Notes: generated from the letters alone by a model not told the origin. A stretch of DNA of 64,000 nucleotides from Vibrio pomeroyi (GCF_024347595.1 NZ_AP025506.1:2852001-2916000); one strand, 5' to 3'. Numbered from the stretch's first letter, positions 28,474-38,149 are shown. Numbers and translations: made by a program.

Positions 28474-29613
28474 CTATTCTTGGATTACAACAAGGTCGTC
28501 ACGGTGAATGACTTCTGACCCGTAATCGTAACCAAGGATGTCGCCAATATCTTTACTGTGCTTGCCTGCTATTTTTGCTAGGTCTTGGCTTGAGTAGCTA
28601 GCGATACCACGCGCCACTACCTTGCCTTTGCTGTCTGTGACTTGGGTGACTTCACCACGAGAAAACTCGCCTTGAACTCGAATAACCCCTTTCGCCAACA
28701 AGCTGCTCCCTTTAGTGTTAACGGCGTTTACTGCACCATCGTCGACCACAATATCGCCTGCTGAAGCAGGGCCCGCTAAAATCCAACGCTTACGGTTTTC
28801 AAGCGCTTCTGCTAACGGTAGGAAACGTGTGCCTTGTGGATTGTCGCTCAAAGAGTCGAACACCACGTTTTCAGCACTGCCTGCTGCAATAATAACTTCA
28901 ATACCTGCGCGACGAGCAATATCCGCCGCCTGCAGTTTTGTTGCCATGCCGCCAGTGCCCAACGTCGTACCACTGCCGCCTGCGATCTTGCGCAGTGTGT
29001 CATCAATCGTTTTCACTTCTTTGATGAGCTCAGCATTCGGGTCTTTACGAGGGTCGGCTGTAAACAAGCCTTTTTGGTCAGTTAGCAGCAAAAGCTTATC
29101 AGCACCGCATAAAATACCAACCAGTGCCGACAAGTTATCGTTGTCGCCCACTTTAATTTCGTTGGTCGCTACTGCGTCATTTTCGTTTACGACAGGAATA
29201 ATGTCGTGTTCAACGAGTGCGTTGATCGTGTCACGAGCATTCAGAAAACGCTCGCGATCATCAAGATCAGCACGAGTCAGTAGCATTTGGCCAATCTTAA
29301 GGCCATAGATAGCAAACAAAGACTCCCAAACTTGAATCAACTGGCTTTGCCCAACTGCCGCAAGCAACTGTTTGCTCGCCATTGAGTTGGGAAGTGCGGG
29401 GTAACCAAGGTGCTCACGTCCTGCTGCAATTGCGCCAGACGAAACCATAACCACAGAGTGGCCTTGTTTTTTTAATTCAGCACACTGACGAACCAGCTCA
29501 ACCATGTGAGCACGATCTAATGCCAATGTTCCACCAGTTAAGACACTGGTACCCAGTTTAACAACGACAGTTTTACGCTGTGTTGTTGTCCCGCTTTGAT
29601 GATTTGTTGTCAT
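28474..29613 (-). CDS. proB: Glutamate 5-kinase ProB
   Basis: 379 residues from the ATG at 29613; the ORF reaches 29658 but the extra residues have no family match. Amino-acid kinase domain ([65 protein letters not shown]) followed by a C-terminal PUA domain from about residue 275. It performs the first, proline-inhibited step of proline synthesis. The short linker before VVVKLG is longer than in E. coli (367 residues). Confidence 0.96.
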   Translation of the reverse strand: MTTNHQSGTTTQRKTVVVKLGTSVLTGGTLALDRAHMVELVRQCAELKKQGHSVVMVSSGAIAAGREHLGYPALPNSMASKQLLAAVGQSQLIQVWESLFAIYGLKIGQMLLTRADLDDRERFLNARDTINALVEHDIIPVVNENDAVATNEIKVGDNDNLSALVGILCGADKLLLLTDQKGLFTADPRKDPNAELIKEVKTIDDTLRKIAGGSGTTLGTGGMATKLQAADIARRAGIEVIIAAGSAENVVFDSLSDNPQGTRFLPLAEALENRKRWILAGPASAGDIVVDDGAVNAVNTKGSSLLAKGVIRVQGEFSRGEVTQVTDSKGKVVARGIASYSSQDLAKIAGKHSKDIGDILGYDYGSEVIHRDDLVVIQE

Positions 29614-29681
29614 GAAGTCTTTTATGGATAAAACAAATAAGAGGTGATGTTTTAGCAATCAACAGGGGAATTCACAAGTAG

Positions 29682-29706
29682 AAAAGGTGCGAAATCGCAC
29701 CTTTTT
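29682..29706 (-). terminator. Terminator of crl
   Basis: The stem aaaaggtgcga / tcgcacctttt is a long, near-perfect palindrome, T-rich on both sides, 29 bp past the crl stop and before proB. Confidence 0.87.
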
Positions 29707-29734
29707 GCTTTATAGAGAAGAGTAACCTTTAAAA

Positions 29735-30124
29735 TCAGACGAATTCGACAGACTCTTCGTCTAATTGGATACTGATTTCAAACTTACTTTGAAGTTCATC
29801 AACCAGTTTTTGGTGGAAGGCTTCTTGAGTTCGAGACACCTCAGCGACCGCCTTTTTAGGCAGTGGTAAAGAATCCCAGTTGCCTTCAATGTTGTATTTA
29901 CCTATGTTGTACTTCGCCGAATATCCCTCTTCCGACTTATCCAATTCCAACCACCAGCCCCAGAACTCACGTTCTTCTGGTGATTTTTTATCGTTCACAC
30001 ACACAGACAAGCAATCAAAAAGATAGTGGCCTTCTTCTGATTGCGGCTCCCTCAAATAAGGACCAATGGCCTTTAAAACGTTTAACAAGCGATAATGCGT
30101 TGGTTCTTGTGTCACTTCTGACAT
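29735..30124 (-). CDS. crl: Sigma-S assembly factor Crl
   Basis: 129 residues. It matches Crl of enterics in the core [27 protein letters not shown], including the conserved FWGWW aromatic cluster. Crl binds RpoS and helps assemble it into RNA polymerase holoenzyme, strengthening the general stress response. It lies between frsA and proB as in the E. coli gpt-frsA-crl-proBA order (phoE being absent here). Confidence 0.94.
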   Translation of the reverse strand: MSEVTQEPTHYRLLNVLKAIGPYLREPQSEEGHYLFDCLSVCVNDKKSPEEREFWGWWLELDKSEEGYSAKYNIGKYNIEGNWDSLPLPKKAVAEVSRTQEAFHQKLVDELQSKFEISIQLDEESVEFV

Positions 30125-30268
30125 ATTGAATCTCCGTTTTCAATGTTAAGAATGACGTTACTCAGACTGCAATACGTAGAAAGTACGCAGTTGGATTTTA
30201 TAAATTTTCTCTGAGTATCAGGTACTTAATCTGTACACTTTTCATGCTTAACTAATTTAGGAGAAATG

Positions 30269-31522
30269 TCATCTAAATAATTCATCCTCAAGCCACTTTA
30301 TCGCCAATTCGAGGGATTGCTCATAACCTTGTGTAATTGATTTAGCTTTGATTTTCTTCGCTTTACCGTAATCACTGTAAATAGCAACCAGTTGATTATC
30401 CATTGGTGGTGATACAGGGTCCCCTTCTAAGGCTAGTGCCAAGATAGGAACACGGGTTTTGCTGTTCGACAGTAGCCCTTGCACCTTAAGTGACCACGCC
30501 ATCAACTGCCCAGAAAGGCTATTAATATCCACCGCACCTTTACCCAGGCGAGAAGCTAGCACGTCTAAGTGCATCTTCGGCATCTGCTTAAGTTTATCGG
30601 CATGAACAAAGATATCGTGGATAGGCGCACCAAGAGAGATACACGCTTTGATCTTCTGTTGTTCAACGAACGACAATCTCACCATGGCATTACCACCAAA
30701 GCGGAAGCCAAATAAGCCCACCTTGTGATGATCTACCCAAGGGATGTTTGGCAGTTCGTTCAATACCGCTTGGTGTAAGCACGAAGAATCTTCCGTTAAC
30801 GGCCAATGAGAACTGTGACCAATCGATGGCATGTCTACCGTCAGCATCGCGATGTTCTTAGGTGCTAAGTAATCCCTAAACAAACGCCACATGTCTGTTT
30901 GTAAGCTATCCAAACCCGCACTCACGATAACAACCGGTTGAGGCTTATCTGTTTTCGCTAGATGCAAATTCGCTTTGATCTTCTTGTTTTGATACGGCAC
31001 TTCAATCTGCTTAACGATCAGCTTGGTATGCTTAATCGCCTCCGAATAGGCCGCGTTCGCCAATACCTGAGCCTGAGCCGCCAAGTTATCGTTCTTAAGA
31101 TGTGGGTAGCCCGCAATGCTGAAACACAAAGACGCCGAGAACAACTCTTCAGCCATCTCTTCACCGCTCTTTTCATTAGAACGGTTCTGGTGTTGCATAC
31201 CTAACTTGGTCCACTCGTATGCCCAGTTGCCGCTGCGGTAGCCCATCACGGTATCCAACCACTCATCGGTTGTGCGTGAGTTGTCTGACGATGCGATTCG
31301 CGACAATACCGCCTCTTGCTCAATTGGGTTAACGCCTTGCCATACCCACTGAAGACGTCTTAGGTTTCGATACCAAGATAAGTTTTGCTGCTCACGCTTC
31401 TCATCCAATAACGCTTCAGAGCTTGGCATGTATTGCGTCAACATTGAGGTCTCTTTGGCCTGCTTGTGCTTTACAAACAAGGTTTCCGAAAGGTTCGAGC
31501 TCGTTTCTTCTGATTCAGACAT
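30269..31522 (-). CDS. frsA: Fermentation-respiration switch protein FrsA, alpha/beta hydrolase
   Basis: 417 residues from the ATG at 31522; the ORF runs up to 31588 but that stretch lies inside the gpt terminator. Family matches: NLSETLFVKHKQAKETSML at the N-terminus, DTVMGYRSGNWAYEW, then VIVSAGLDSLQTDMWRLF and the altered nucleophile elbow VGLFGFRFGGNAMVRL. In Vibrio vulnificus FrsA is linked to pyruvate metabolism, with its activity debated; in E. coli FrsA binds EIIA-Glc. Placed between crl and gpt as in E. coli. Confidence 0.95.
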   Translation of the reverse strand: MSESEETSSNLSETLFVKHKQAKETSMLTQYMPSSEALLDEKREQQNLSWYRNLRRLQWVWQGVNPIEQEAVLSRIASSDNSRTTDEWLDTVMGYRSGNWAYEWTKLGMQHQNRSNEKSGEEMAEELFSASLCFSIAGYPHLKNDNLAAQAQVLANAAYSEAIKHTKLIVKQIEVPYQNKKIKANLHLAKTDKPQPVVIVSAGLDSLQTDMWRLFRDYLAPKNIAMLTVDMPSIGHSSHWPLTEDSSCLHQAVLNELPNIPWVDHHKVGLFGFRFGGNAMVRLSFVEQQKIKACISLGAPIHDIFVHADKLKQMPKMHLDVLASRLGKGAVDINSLSGQLMAWSLKVQGLLSNSKTRVPILALALEGDPVSPPMDNQLVAIYSDYGKAKKIKAKSITQGYEQSLELAIKWLEDELFR

Positions 31523-31562
31523 TGGGATACTTAATAAGAAATGGTTGTCACTAATCATATAA

Positions 31563-31590
31563 AAAAAAATGACCCTATAAAGGGTCATTT
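31563..31590 (-). terminator. Terminator of gpt
   Basis: On the minus strand aaatgaccctt / agggtcattt is followed by a run of T (complement of the A tract at 31561-31569). It is positioned 22 bp after the gpt stop. Confidence 0.88.
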
Positions 31591-31611
31591 CTCAAAAAAC
31601 TAAGTTTACGC

Positions 31612-32076
31612 TTATTTTGACTTGCGATTTACTGGCTCAACGTAGCTTAGGCTAGTATCCCAAGGTTGCTCAATCCATGTGTCTTGAGCGATATCTACGA
31701 TGTACTCGTCTAGTAGGTGTGCGCCAGATGGCTTTGCACATACTGCGATTAGTTTCGCTTTCGGGTACATTTCGCGAAGCTTGCGTGCAGTGTCACCACT
31801 GTCCACTAGGTCTTCAACGATTAGGAAGCCTTCGCCGTCACCTTCAGGTGCTTTAACTACTGTCATATCACGTTGGTGATCGTGGTCGTAGCTAGAAATA
31901 CAAATCGTATCTACGTGACGAATACCTAGCTCACGAGCCAAGATTGCACCAGGAACCAAACCACCACGGCTTACTGCCCAGATGCCTTTCCACTGTTCTG
32001 CTGGCATTTGCTTTTCAGCTAGTTGACGGCAGTAAGTCTGCATGTTGTCCCAAGTGATAACGAATTTGTTGCTCAT
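31612..32076 (-). CDS. gpt: Xanthine-guanine phosphoribosyltransferase
   Basis: 154 residues (E. coli 152). Salvages guanine and xanthine with PRPP to GMP and XMP. The PRPP-binding motif [22 protein letters not shown] is at about residues 86-107, with [18 protein letters not shown] near residue 28. It follows a purine permease by 84 bp on the same strand, a plausible uptake-and-salvage pair; a weak hairpin (32112-32130) lies between. Confidence 0.97.
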   Translation of the reverse strand: MSNKFVITWDNMQTYCRQLAEKQMPAEQWKGIWAVSRGGLVPGAILARELGIRHVDTICISSYDHDHQRDMTVVKAPEGDGEGFLIVEDLVDSGDTARKLREMYPKAKLIAVCAKPSGAHLLDEYIVDIAQDTWIEQPWDTSLSYVEPVNRKSK

Positions 32077-32160
32077 AGTATAAAACCTAATAATTTTGTC
32101 ATGTTATTAGAGGCTATGTCGTGCATAGCCCCTTCAGCGATTAAGCAGAAATCTAGACGA

Positions 32161-33450
32161 TTAAGCGAAAATGTATTTAAGAATAAAGATAGCCGACATT
32201 ACCCACACAGCAGGCGAAACGTCGCGACCTTTACCACTTAGCAGCTTAATTGCAGCGTAAGCGATGAAACCTAGTGAGATACCCTCAGCGATAGAGTACG
32301 TCAGCGGCATTAGCAGACATGTTACCACGACTGGTGCAGCTTCCGTAAGATCACGCCAATCAATGCCAACTAGGCCAGACATCATCAGAATTGCTACATA
32401 GAAAAGCGCGCCTGATGTTGCGTAAGCCGGAATCATACCTGCAAGTGGCGAGAAGAAAAGAGCCAATAGGAATAAGATACCAACAACAACCGCTGTTAGA
32501 CCTGTACGACCACCTTCAGCGACACCGGCAACACTCTCTACATAAGAAGTCGTGTTTGATGTACCTAGCAATGCACCAATAGACGTTGCTGTAGAGTCAG
32601 CAAGCAGTGCTTTGTTTAGACGAGGTAGTTTACCGTCTTCTTTGATTAGGTTTGCTTTCGTTGCAACACCCACTAGCGTACCCGCTGTATCGAACAAATC
32701 GACGAACAAGAATGCGAATACTACTGAAATCATACCGATTTCAAATACAGCAGAGAAATCAAGCTGCATGAACGTAGGAGCTAGGCTTGGTGGTGTAGAC
32801 ATGATGCCGCCGTATTGAACGTCACCAATAATAATACCAAGAGCTGTGATCGCTAGAATAGCAATCATTACTGCGCCTTTCACACCACGGTGAACAAGAG
32901 CAATAGTAAGGAAGAAGCCTAATGAACCTAGGATAGGAGCAATCGCCGTAATATCGCCCAGAGATACTTTAGTTGCTGGGTTAGAAACAACGACGCCAGC
33001 ATTGCTCAGTGCAATAAACGCTAGGAAAAGACCGATACCCGCAGAGATACCAACACGTAGAGACATAGGAATCGAGTTGATAATCCATTCACGGATCTTA
33101 AAGATACTTAAGAAAATGAAAATTACGCCTGATACGAAAACCGCTGCCAGAGCAACTTGCCACGTATAACCCATACCCATAACTACTGCGTAGGTAAAGA
33201 ATGCGTTCAAACCCATACCTGGTGCTTGAGCGATTGGGTAGTTAGCAACAAAGCCCATGATGAAACAGCCAATAGCAGCCGCTAAACAGGTTGCTACAAA
33301 TACAGCGCCATGGTCCATACCAGCATCAGCTAGAATCATTGGGTTTACAAAAATGATGTAAGCCATTGTTAGGAAGGTTGTTAGACCTGCGATGATTTCA
33401 GTGCGCACATTGGTGCCGTTTTCACTGAGTTTGAATAGCTTTTCGAACAT
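32161..33450 (-). CDS. NCS2-family purine (adenine/guanine/hypoxanthine) permease, AzgA-like
   Basis: 429 residues with about 12-14 hydrophobic segments. Belongs to the AzgA-type branch: TEIIAGLTTFLTMAYIIFVNPMIL at the N-terminus, YPIAQAPGMGLNAFFTYAV near residue 70, VDLFDTAGTLVGVA near residue 250 and GTSNTTSYVESVAGVAEGGRTGLTA near residue 292. It imports purine bases by proton symport, probably one or more of adenine, guanine and hypoxanthine; specificity is not readable. A PurR-type operator stands 23 bp upstream, and gpt follows. Confidence 0.9.
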   Translation of the reverse strand: MFEKLFKLSENGTNVRTEIIAGLTTFLTMAYIIFVNPMILADAGMDHGAVFVATCLAAAIGCFIMGFVANYPIAQAPGMGLNAFFTYAVVMGMGYTWQVALAAVFVSGVIFIFLSIFKIREWIINSIPMSLRVGISAGIGLFLAFIALSNAGVVVSNPATKVSLGDITAIAPILGSLGFFLTIALVHRGVKGAVMIAILAITALGIIIGDVQYGGIMSTPPSLAPTFMQLDFSAVFEIGMISVVFAFLFVDLFDTAGTLVGVATKANLIKEDGKLPRLNKALLADSTATSIGALLGTSNTTSYVESVAGVAEGGRTGLTAVVVGILFLLALFFSPLAGMIPAYATSGALFYVAILMMSGLVGIDWRDLTEAAPVVVTCLLMPLTYSIAEGISLGFIAYAAIKLLSGKGRDVSPAVWVMSAIFILKYIFA

Positions 33451-33472
33451 TATCGAATCCTATAAGGGTAAA

Positions 33473-33488
33473 AAGTAAACGGTTGCGT
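33473..33488 (-). promoter_or_regulatory. PurR operator upstream of the purine permease
   Basis: On the minus strand acgcaaccgtttactt fits every fixed position of the E. coli PurR consensus ANGCAANCGNTTNCNT. It lies just before the permease start, so repression by PurR with hypoxanthine or guanine is likely. Confidence 0.78.
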
Positions 33489-33857
33489 AATCGATTGGCT
33501 GTGGATTATAAAGTTATCAAATAACAAATTCCAGATAGAATTAAGGCTCTAATCGATATTTATCAGAATGCCGTATGAAACAAAGCGATTAAAAGCGAAG
33601 TGATCCCCAATAAATAACCATAATAAACAGTCAATTAAAGCCATTCAGCCCAATAAAAAATCTTGGTTACTTTTTCGACCATCGGTTATTTTGATAGAGA
33701 ATCTAGCCATTAAATTCTGAACTCAAACCCACAAGAGTTGTGTATTTTTCAACAGGATCAGTAATAAGGCGCAAATTGATATTTTGGCGTTTAAAAAACA
33801 ACCACGCAGAACAGCAGGGAAAATGACAAGATAAAGCGGTGTGGAAAAGTAGCAGGC

Positions 33858-33887
33858 AAAAAAAACGCCACTCAAAACTGAGTGGCG
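33858..33887 (-). terminator. Strong orphan terminator of a minus-strand mini-transcript
   Basis: Minus strand cgccactcag / ctgagtggcg-type stem around tttt, followed by eight T. No annotated minus-strand gene ends here; it closes the transcript encoding the 28-residue peptide at 33972-34058. Confidence 0.9.
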
Positions 33888-33971
33888 GTAGAATCTGTCA
33901 ACCAAAAGGGCTGTAAAAGAATTCCAATATATAGGGGTGAACAAAACTGTTCGAGTTACATGCTTACGGTA

Positions 33972-34058
33972 TTAGTAACCGAAGCTTGTAGGGTATGCAA
34001 AGTTGCTAGTGTAAACAGAGCTGTTAAGCCAGAACATTGCAGATGGTAAACCTTTCAT
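33972..34058 (-). CDS. Predicted 28-residue peptide (small ORF), unknown function
   Basis: A short ORF starting ATG with aaggtgat six to seven bases upstream, a very good Shine-Dalgarno. The product is MKGLPSAMFWLNSSVY, then TSNFAYPTSFGY. It is aromatic- and serine-rich with only two charged or amide-type polar side chains of note, no signal peptide and no clear membrane helix. It is flanked by a good promoter (34172-34199) and a strong terminator (33858-33887), so the unit looks like a stand-alone mRNA of about 300 nt. I do not recognise a family. The RNA itself could be the functional part. Confidence 0.6.
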   Translation of the reverse strand: MKGLPSAMFWLNSSVYTSNFAYPTSFGY

Positions 34059-34171
34059 AACTATCACCTTAATAAATCAATAAAAAACGAATTTGATTTC
34101 TCGGTTCCTTGGAGGCGATAAAACGGACTCATCCTTTGAGCATTTACTCTTCACTTCAGAAGTTGGTTATT

Positions 34172-34199
34172 AATATACCTCAAAGAAAAAAGATTACAA
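34172..34199 (-). promoter_or_regulatory. Promoter of the small-peptide transcript
   Basis: On the minus strand ttgtaa (34199-34194), a 16-bp spacer, then tatatt (34177-34172). The start is expected near 34165, giving a leader of about 107 nt before the small ORF. Confidence 0.6.
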
Positions 34200-34514
34200 G
34201 TATTTTTTGCTACAGGTCACACTTTTTGCCATTTGTGGTTATTTTGCAAACTTAATTTCGTAATTAAATTACAAAATAGACTTAAACAAACGTTTGCTTG
34301 CACCATTTATAAGCATCAATACACTTATTCAAGATCAAATGAACAAGATGGCGTTCAAAATTTGAGGCATTTCAGGTTTAGAAGCGCTACTCGTCAAAAC
34401 ACTCTAGTGGTATGCTGTTGCCATCAAAACAGACCCATATTTTAGATTTTTGTTCTAAGTTTTTACCTATAAAAATCCTAAATATATGGTTATCAAATAA
34501 AAAAGGAGTCATCC
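34200..34514. other. Intergenic region upstream of pepD
   Basis: AT-rich sequence between the peptide-unit promoter and pepD. It must hold the pepD promoter, but no box pair stands out. The 70-codon frame at 34233-34445 lacks a Shine-Dalgarno and resembles no family. The other half of the gap (33489-33857) also shows no convincing gene. Confidence 0.4.
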
Positions 34515-35987
34515 GTGTCTGAATTCCATTCTGAGATCAGTAAATTATCCCCTGCCCCTATTTGGCAGTTCTTCGATAAGATTTGCTCAATCCCACACCC
34601 TTCAAAGCATGAAGAAGAGCTTGCTCAATACATTATTGCTTGGGCAACAGAGCAAGGCCTAGATGTACGTCGTGACCCAACGGGCAACGTATTCATCAAG
34701 AAGCCAGCAACGCCGGGTATGGAAAACAAAAAAGGTGTGGTGCTACAAGCTCACATCGATATGGTTCCACAAAAGAACGAAGACACCGTTCATGACTTCG
34801 CTAAAGATCCAATCCAACCATACATTGATGGTGAGTGGGTTACAGCAAAAGGCACAACGCTTGGCGCTGATAACGGCATGGGCATGGCTTCTTGTTTGGC
34901 AGTTCTGGCTTCAAACGAAATCAAGCACGGCCCTATCGAAGTTCTACTAACAGTAGACGAAGAAGCAGGCATGACAGGTGCTTTCGGTCTTGAAGCGGGT
35001 TGGTTAGAAGGTGACATCCTTCTTAACACCGATTCTGAGCAAGAAGGCGAAGTGTACATGGGTTGTGCTGGCGGTATCGACGGCGCAATGACATTTGATG
35101 TGGCACGTAACGCAATTCCTGCTGACTTCGTAACACGCAAGCTAACGCTAAAAGGCCTTAAAGGCGGTCACTCTGGTTGTGACATCCACACTGGTCGTGC
35201 AAACGCGAACAAACTGCTTGCTCGCTTCTTAGCGGGTCACGCGAAAGAGCTAGACCTACGCATTGTAGAATTCAAAGGTGGTAGCCTTCGTAACGCGATT
35301 CCTCGTGAAGGCTTCGTAACAGTTGCTGTACCTGCTGCAAACCAAGAGAAACTGGCTTCGCTATACAACTACTACACAGAGCTTCTTTCAACAGAGCTAG
35401 GTAAAGTAGAAGACAGCATTGTTACTTTCAACGAAGAAGCTTCGGTTGAAATGGGCGCTCTAGCAGCAGCAGACCAAGCTCGCTTTATCGCTGCACTAAA
35501 CGCGGCGCCAAACGGCGTGATTCGTATGAGTGACGAGATCGAAGGTGTTGTTGAAACGTCTCTAAACGTTGGTGTTATCACTACAGAAGAGAACTCAATC
35601 ACTGTACTTTGCCTGATTCGTTCTCTGATCGACTCTGGTCGTAAGCAAGTTGAAGGCATGCTGAACTCTGTTGCTGAACTAGCAGGCGCGAACATCGCGT
35701 TCTCTGGCGCTTACCCAGGTTGGAAGCCAGACGCTGATTCAGAAATCATGCACATCTTCCGCGACATGTACGAAGGCATCTACGGTCACAAGCCAAACAT
35801 CATGGTTATCCATGCTGGTCTTGAGTGTGGTCTATTCAAAGAACCTTACCCGAACATGGATATGGTTTCTTTCGGCCCAACGATCAAGTTCCCTCACTCT
35901 CCAGATGAGAAAGTGAAGATCGACACCGTTGAGCTATTCTGGAACCAAATGGTTGCACTGCTTGAAGCAATCCCAGAAAAAGCTTAA
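34515..35987 (+). CDS. pepD: Aminoacyl-histidine dipeptidase (peptidase D)
   Basis: 490 residues, GTG start with aaaaggag upstream. Metallopeptidase family M20: VVLQAHIDMVPQKN (zinc His with Asp two residues on), TTLGADNGMGMA, LLTVDEEAGMTGAFGLE (catalytic Glu pair), NTDSEQEGEVYMGCAGG and the late IHAGLECGLFKEPYP. It hydrolyses Xaa-His dipeptides such as carnosine and others. It is divergent from the permease-gpt unit, echoing the E. coli pepD/gpt pairing. Confidence 0.97.
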   Translation: MSEFHSEISKLSPAPIWQFFDKICSIPHPSKHEEELAQYIIAWATEQGLDVRRDPTGNVFIKKPATPGMENKKGVVLQAHIDMVPQKNEDTVHDFAKDPIQPYIDGEWVTAKGTTLGADNGMGMASCLAVLASNEIKHGPIEVLLTVDEEAGMTGAFGLEAGWLEGDILLNTDSEQEGEVYMGCAGGIDGAMTFDVARNAIPADFVTRKLTLKGLKGGHSGCDIHTGRANANKLLARFLAGHAKELDLRIVEFKGGSLRNAIPREGFVTVAVPAANQEKLASLYNYYTELLSTELGKVEDSIVTFNEEASVEMGALAAADQARFIAALNAAPNGVIRMSDEIEGVVETSLNVGVITTEENSITVLCLIRSLIDSGRKQVEGMLNSVAELAGANIAFSGAYPGWKPDADSEIMHIFRDMYEGIYGHKPNIMVIHAGLECGLFKEPYPNMDMVSFGPTIKFPHSPDEKVKIDTVELFWNQMVALLEAIPEKA

Positions 35988-36054
35988 TTCGATCAGCTAT
36001 GTTTGTTCAGTAAAAGGTGCTTTTCAGTAAGCATCTTTTATTCGAAACAAAATA

Positions 36055-36085
36055 AAACAGGTACTCAATGAGTACCTGTTTTTTT
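36055..36085. terminator. Terminator of pepD (bidirectional)
   Basis: The stem aaacaggtactca / tgagtacctgttt with a run of T, between pepD and the convergent lipoprotein gene. Confidence 0.88.
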
Positions 36086-36112
36086 ATCTAATCTTTGTGA
36101 CTAAAGGAGCAA

Positions 36113-36652
36113 CTAAGCGCGTGAAGCCGCGTAGCTCTCTAGCTCATCAATTGAAGTTTGTGCTACAACTTCTCCATCGATGAAGTACGTCACCATCTCG
36201 CCATCACGAACACCAATCAACGTCGCACGCTCACCTGATTGGTAAGTAATGTCCATTTGGATCGTGTTTTCATCAATCTGCTGCATTTGCCCCTTCTCGA
36301 TCACATCTGCACTCGTGATAGGACCAACAGGCGCTTCCGTTAGAGACGGATCCAACTGATGGTTAATGTCTAGGTAAGTATCAGTCTTTGTATCAAAGAT
36401 GTGAGGAGAACCAGTCAGTGGGTTGCTACCAGTCCAAAACTCTAGTGAGTTGAATACCAGGTAATCAGCAGCAACCGTTAGGCCGTAAGCAGGTGCAAGT
36501 AGCATGTTCAAACCACCACGTGCGTAACGGTTATCAACAGCCTTAACGTTGAACTTCATTAGGTAACCCGTTACTGCGTTACTACCAACACAGCCAGATA
36601 AAGCGACAGAAACCACCGCCAGTGCAACGACTTTTGAAATTGTTTTTTTCAT
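36113..36652 (-). CDS. DUF3332 family lipoprotein
   Basis: 179 residues from the ATG at 36652, the codon that gives a clean signal sequence; the frame continues upstream to 36718 without one. MKKTISKVVALAVVSVALSGC is a lipoprotein signal with lipobox LSGC, so the mature protein is lipidated at Cys21. The DUF3332 core GYLMKFNVKAVDNRYARGGLNMLLAPAYGLT follows. Function unknown; found mainly in marine gammaproteobacteria. It is divergent from the deacylase gene. Confidence 0.87.
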   Translation of the reverse strand: MKKTISKVVALAVVSVALSGCVGSNAVTGYLMKFNVKAVDNRYARGGLNMLLAPAYGLTVAADYLVFNSLEFWTGSNPLTGSPHIFDTKTDTYLDINHQLDPSLTEAPVGPITSADVIEKGQMQQIDENTIQMDITYQSGERATLIGVRDGEMVTYFIDGEVVAQTSIDELESYAASRA

Positions 36653-36923
36653 TTTTATCTCGATATTTGAATTTGGCCGCCAAAAAATGGCGATGGATAA
36701 TACCAAGCAAGCAAACAAAAAATATCAGAGTTAAATCAATGTATTGTCAGGAAATTCACAATTTGAAACACCCTCCAATTCACCAAATCAAAAACAGAAA
36801 CCAATTCTGAAGCCCCATCATAAAAAACTTTTGTCGTCACCGTAAAGTGATTGATTCGTACTAAAAATCAACGATTGATACATTCCGTGTTAACGAATTA
36901 TCACCATGTTGAGAACAACCTAA

Positions 36924-37970
36924 ATGGCAAGACTAAAACCTAATCAACCATTCGAATTACTTGGTTATACTGTTCAGCCAGGACAACGAATGGAGATTGA
37001 ACTGCAAGCAGCTCAGCTTTACACGCACTCTCCACTTTCGATCCCGATTGAAATCATTCACGGTCGCCAAGCGGGCCCAACACTGATGGTAAACGCAGCG
37101 ATCCACGGCGATGAGCTAAACGGTGTTGAGATTGCTCGACAACTGACGAACGCTATCGATCCAAAGAAACTGAAAGGTACCTTGATTGTCGTGCCTATCG
37201 TTAACGTGTTCGGCTTCATCCATAAGTCTCGTTACCTACCAGACCGTCGCGACCTAAACCGTTGCTTCCCAGGTAGTGAGAAAGGATCGCTAACATCACG
37301 TATCGCTTACACTTTCTTCGAGAACGTGGCGAAGCACTGTGATTACATCTTAGATCTTCACACGGGCGCGATTCACCGTACCAATCTGCCACAGATTCGT
37401 GCAAACCTATCGAACCCAGAAACAATGCGTATTGCGAAAGCATTCGCAACACCAGTGATTATTGACTCTCCACTGCGTGACGGTTCACTGCGTAGCGAAG
37501 CAGAAAAACTTGGTATTCCTGTATTAACTTACGAAGGTGGTGAAGCGCTGCGTTTCGATCATCTAGCGATTCGTGCTGGTTACTTGGGTATTCACCAAGT
37601 AATGAAAGAAATCGGTATGCTGCGCCCGAACCGTAAGAAGTTGCCAGAGCCTGTATTGAGTAAATCAACCAGCTGGATCCGCGCTGAATCAGACGGCATC
37701 TTGCGTAATATGGTAAGACTGGGCGAACAAGTTGAAGCAGGACAAACTCTGGCTTACATCAGCTCTCCGCTAGGTCACCAAGAAGGCCAAGTGATCACGA
37801 CCAAAGGCGGTATCGTGATTGGTCAGCAGACTCTGCCTTTGGTAAACGAAGGTGATGCTGTGTTCCACATCGCTTACTTCAAGCAAGACGATGAAGAAGT
37901 GGGGCAATCAGTAGAGAGCTACATTGAAGAAGTAGCAGAAGACGATTGGCTAACAGCTCTAAACAACTGA
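36924..37970 (+). CDS. Succinylglutamate desuccinylase/aspartoacylase family metal-dependent deacylase
   Basis: 348 residues. M14-like zinc amidohydrolase with ligands in AAIHGDELNGVE (H61, E64) and ILDLHTGAIH (H146), an RDLNRCFPGS arginine-rich substrate motif at about residues 112-121, and a C-terminal biotinyl/lipoyl-like barrel (from about 255: SDGILRNMVRLGEQVEAGQTLAYI). It removes an acyl group from an N-acyl amino acid or related amide. This branch is not the arginine-catabolic AstE, and the substrate is unknown. It is a single-gene unit ending at a strong terminator. Confidence 0.88.
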   Translation: MARLKPNQPFELLGYTVQPGQRMEIELQAAQLYTHSPLSIPIEIIHGRQAGPTLMVNAAIHGDELNGVEIARQLTNAIDPKKLKGTLIVVPIVNVFGFIHKSRYLPDRRDLNRCFPGSEKGSLTSRIAYTFFENVAKHCDYILDLHTGAIHRTNLPQIRANLSNPETMRIAKAFATPVIIDSPLRDGSLRSEAEKLGIPVLTYEGGEALRFDHLAIRAGYLGIHQVMKEIGMLRPNRKKLPEPVLSKSTSWIRAESDGILRNMVRLGEQVEAGQTLAYISSPLGHQEGQVITTKGGIVIGQQTLPLVNEGDAVFHIAYFKQDDEEVGQSVESYIEEVAEDDWLTALNN

Positions 37971-37982
37971 TTAAAGATTAAG

Positions 37983-38027
37983 AGATCGACGTCAAAAGCG
38001 ACAAGCTAAAGCTAAAAACGTCGATCT
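37983..38027. repeat. 10-bp inverted repeat downstream of the deacylase gene
   Basis: agatcgacgt (37983-37992) and acgtcgatct (38018-38027) are perfect complements around a 25-nt loop, just before the terminator. Likely part of the 3' mRNA structure. Confidence 0.7.
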
Positions 38028-38058
38028 TAAACAAAATAGAAACGAACTCCACAAACGA

Positions 38059-38098
38059 AAAAGCCCCAATATAGGTGACTATATTGGGGCTTTTTTTA
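38059..38098. terminator. Bidirectional terminator between deacylase and DUF3622 genes
   Basis: aaaaagccccaatata / tatattggggctttttt forms a long stem with A- and T-runs on either side; serves both converging genes. Confidence 0.9.
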
Positions 38099-38149
38099 TA
38101 AGTTCCTTATCTTAAAATTAAGGGACCTATAAGTTAATCGTGCACCGAA

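Noticed and set aside
28715..29308. 197-codon plus-strand ORF antisense to proB
   Set aside because: Lies wholly inside the proB coding region; serine/threonine/alanine-rich shadow of that codon usage with no independent support.
33723..33944. 73-codon minus-strand ORF
   Set aside because: Spans the strong terminator of the peptide transcript and has no ribosome site.
34233..34445. 70-codon plus-strand ORF upstream of pepD
   Set aside because: No Shine-Dalgarno or recognisable motif; probably leader sequence.
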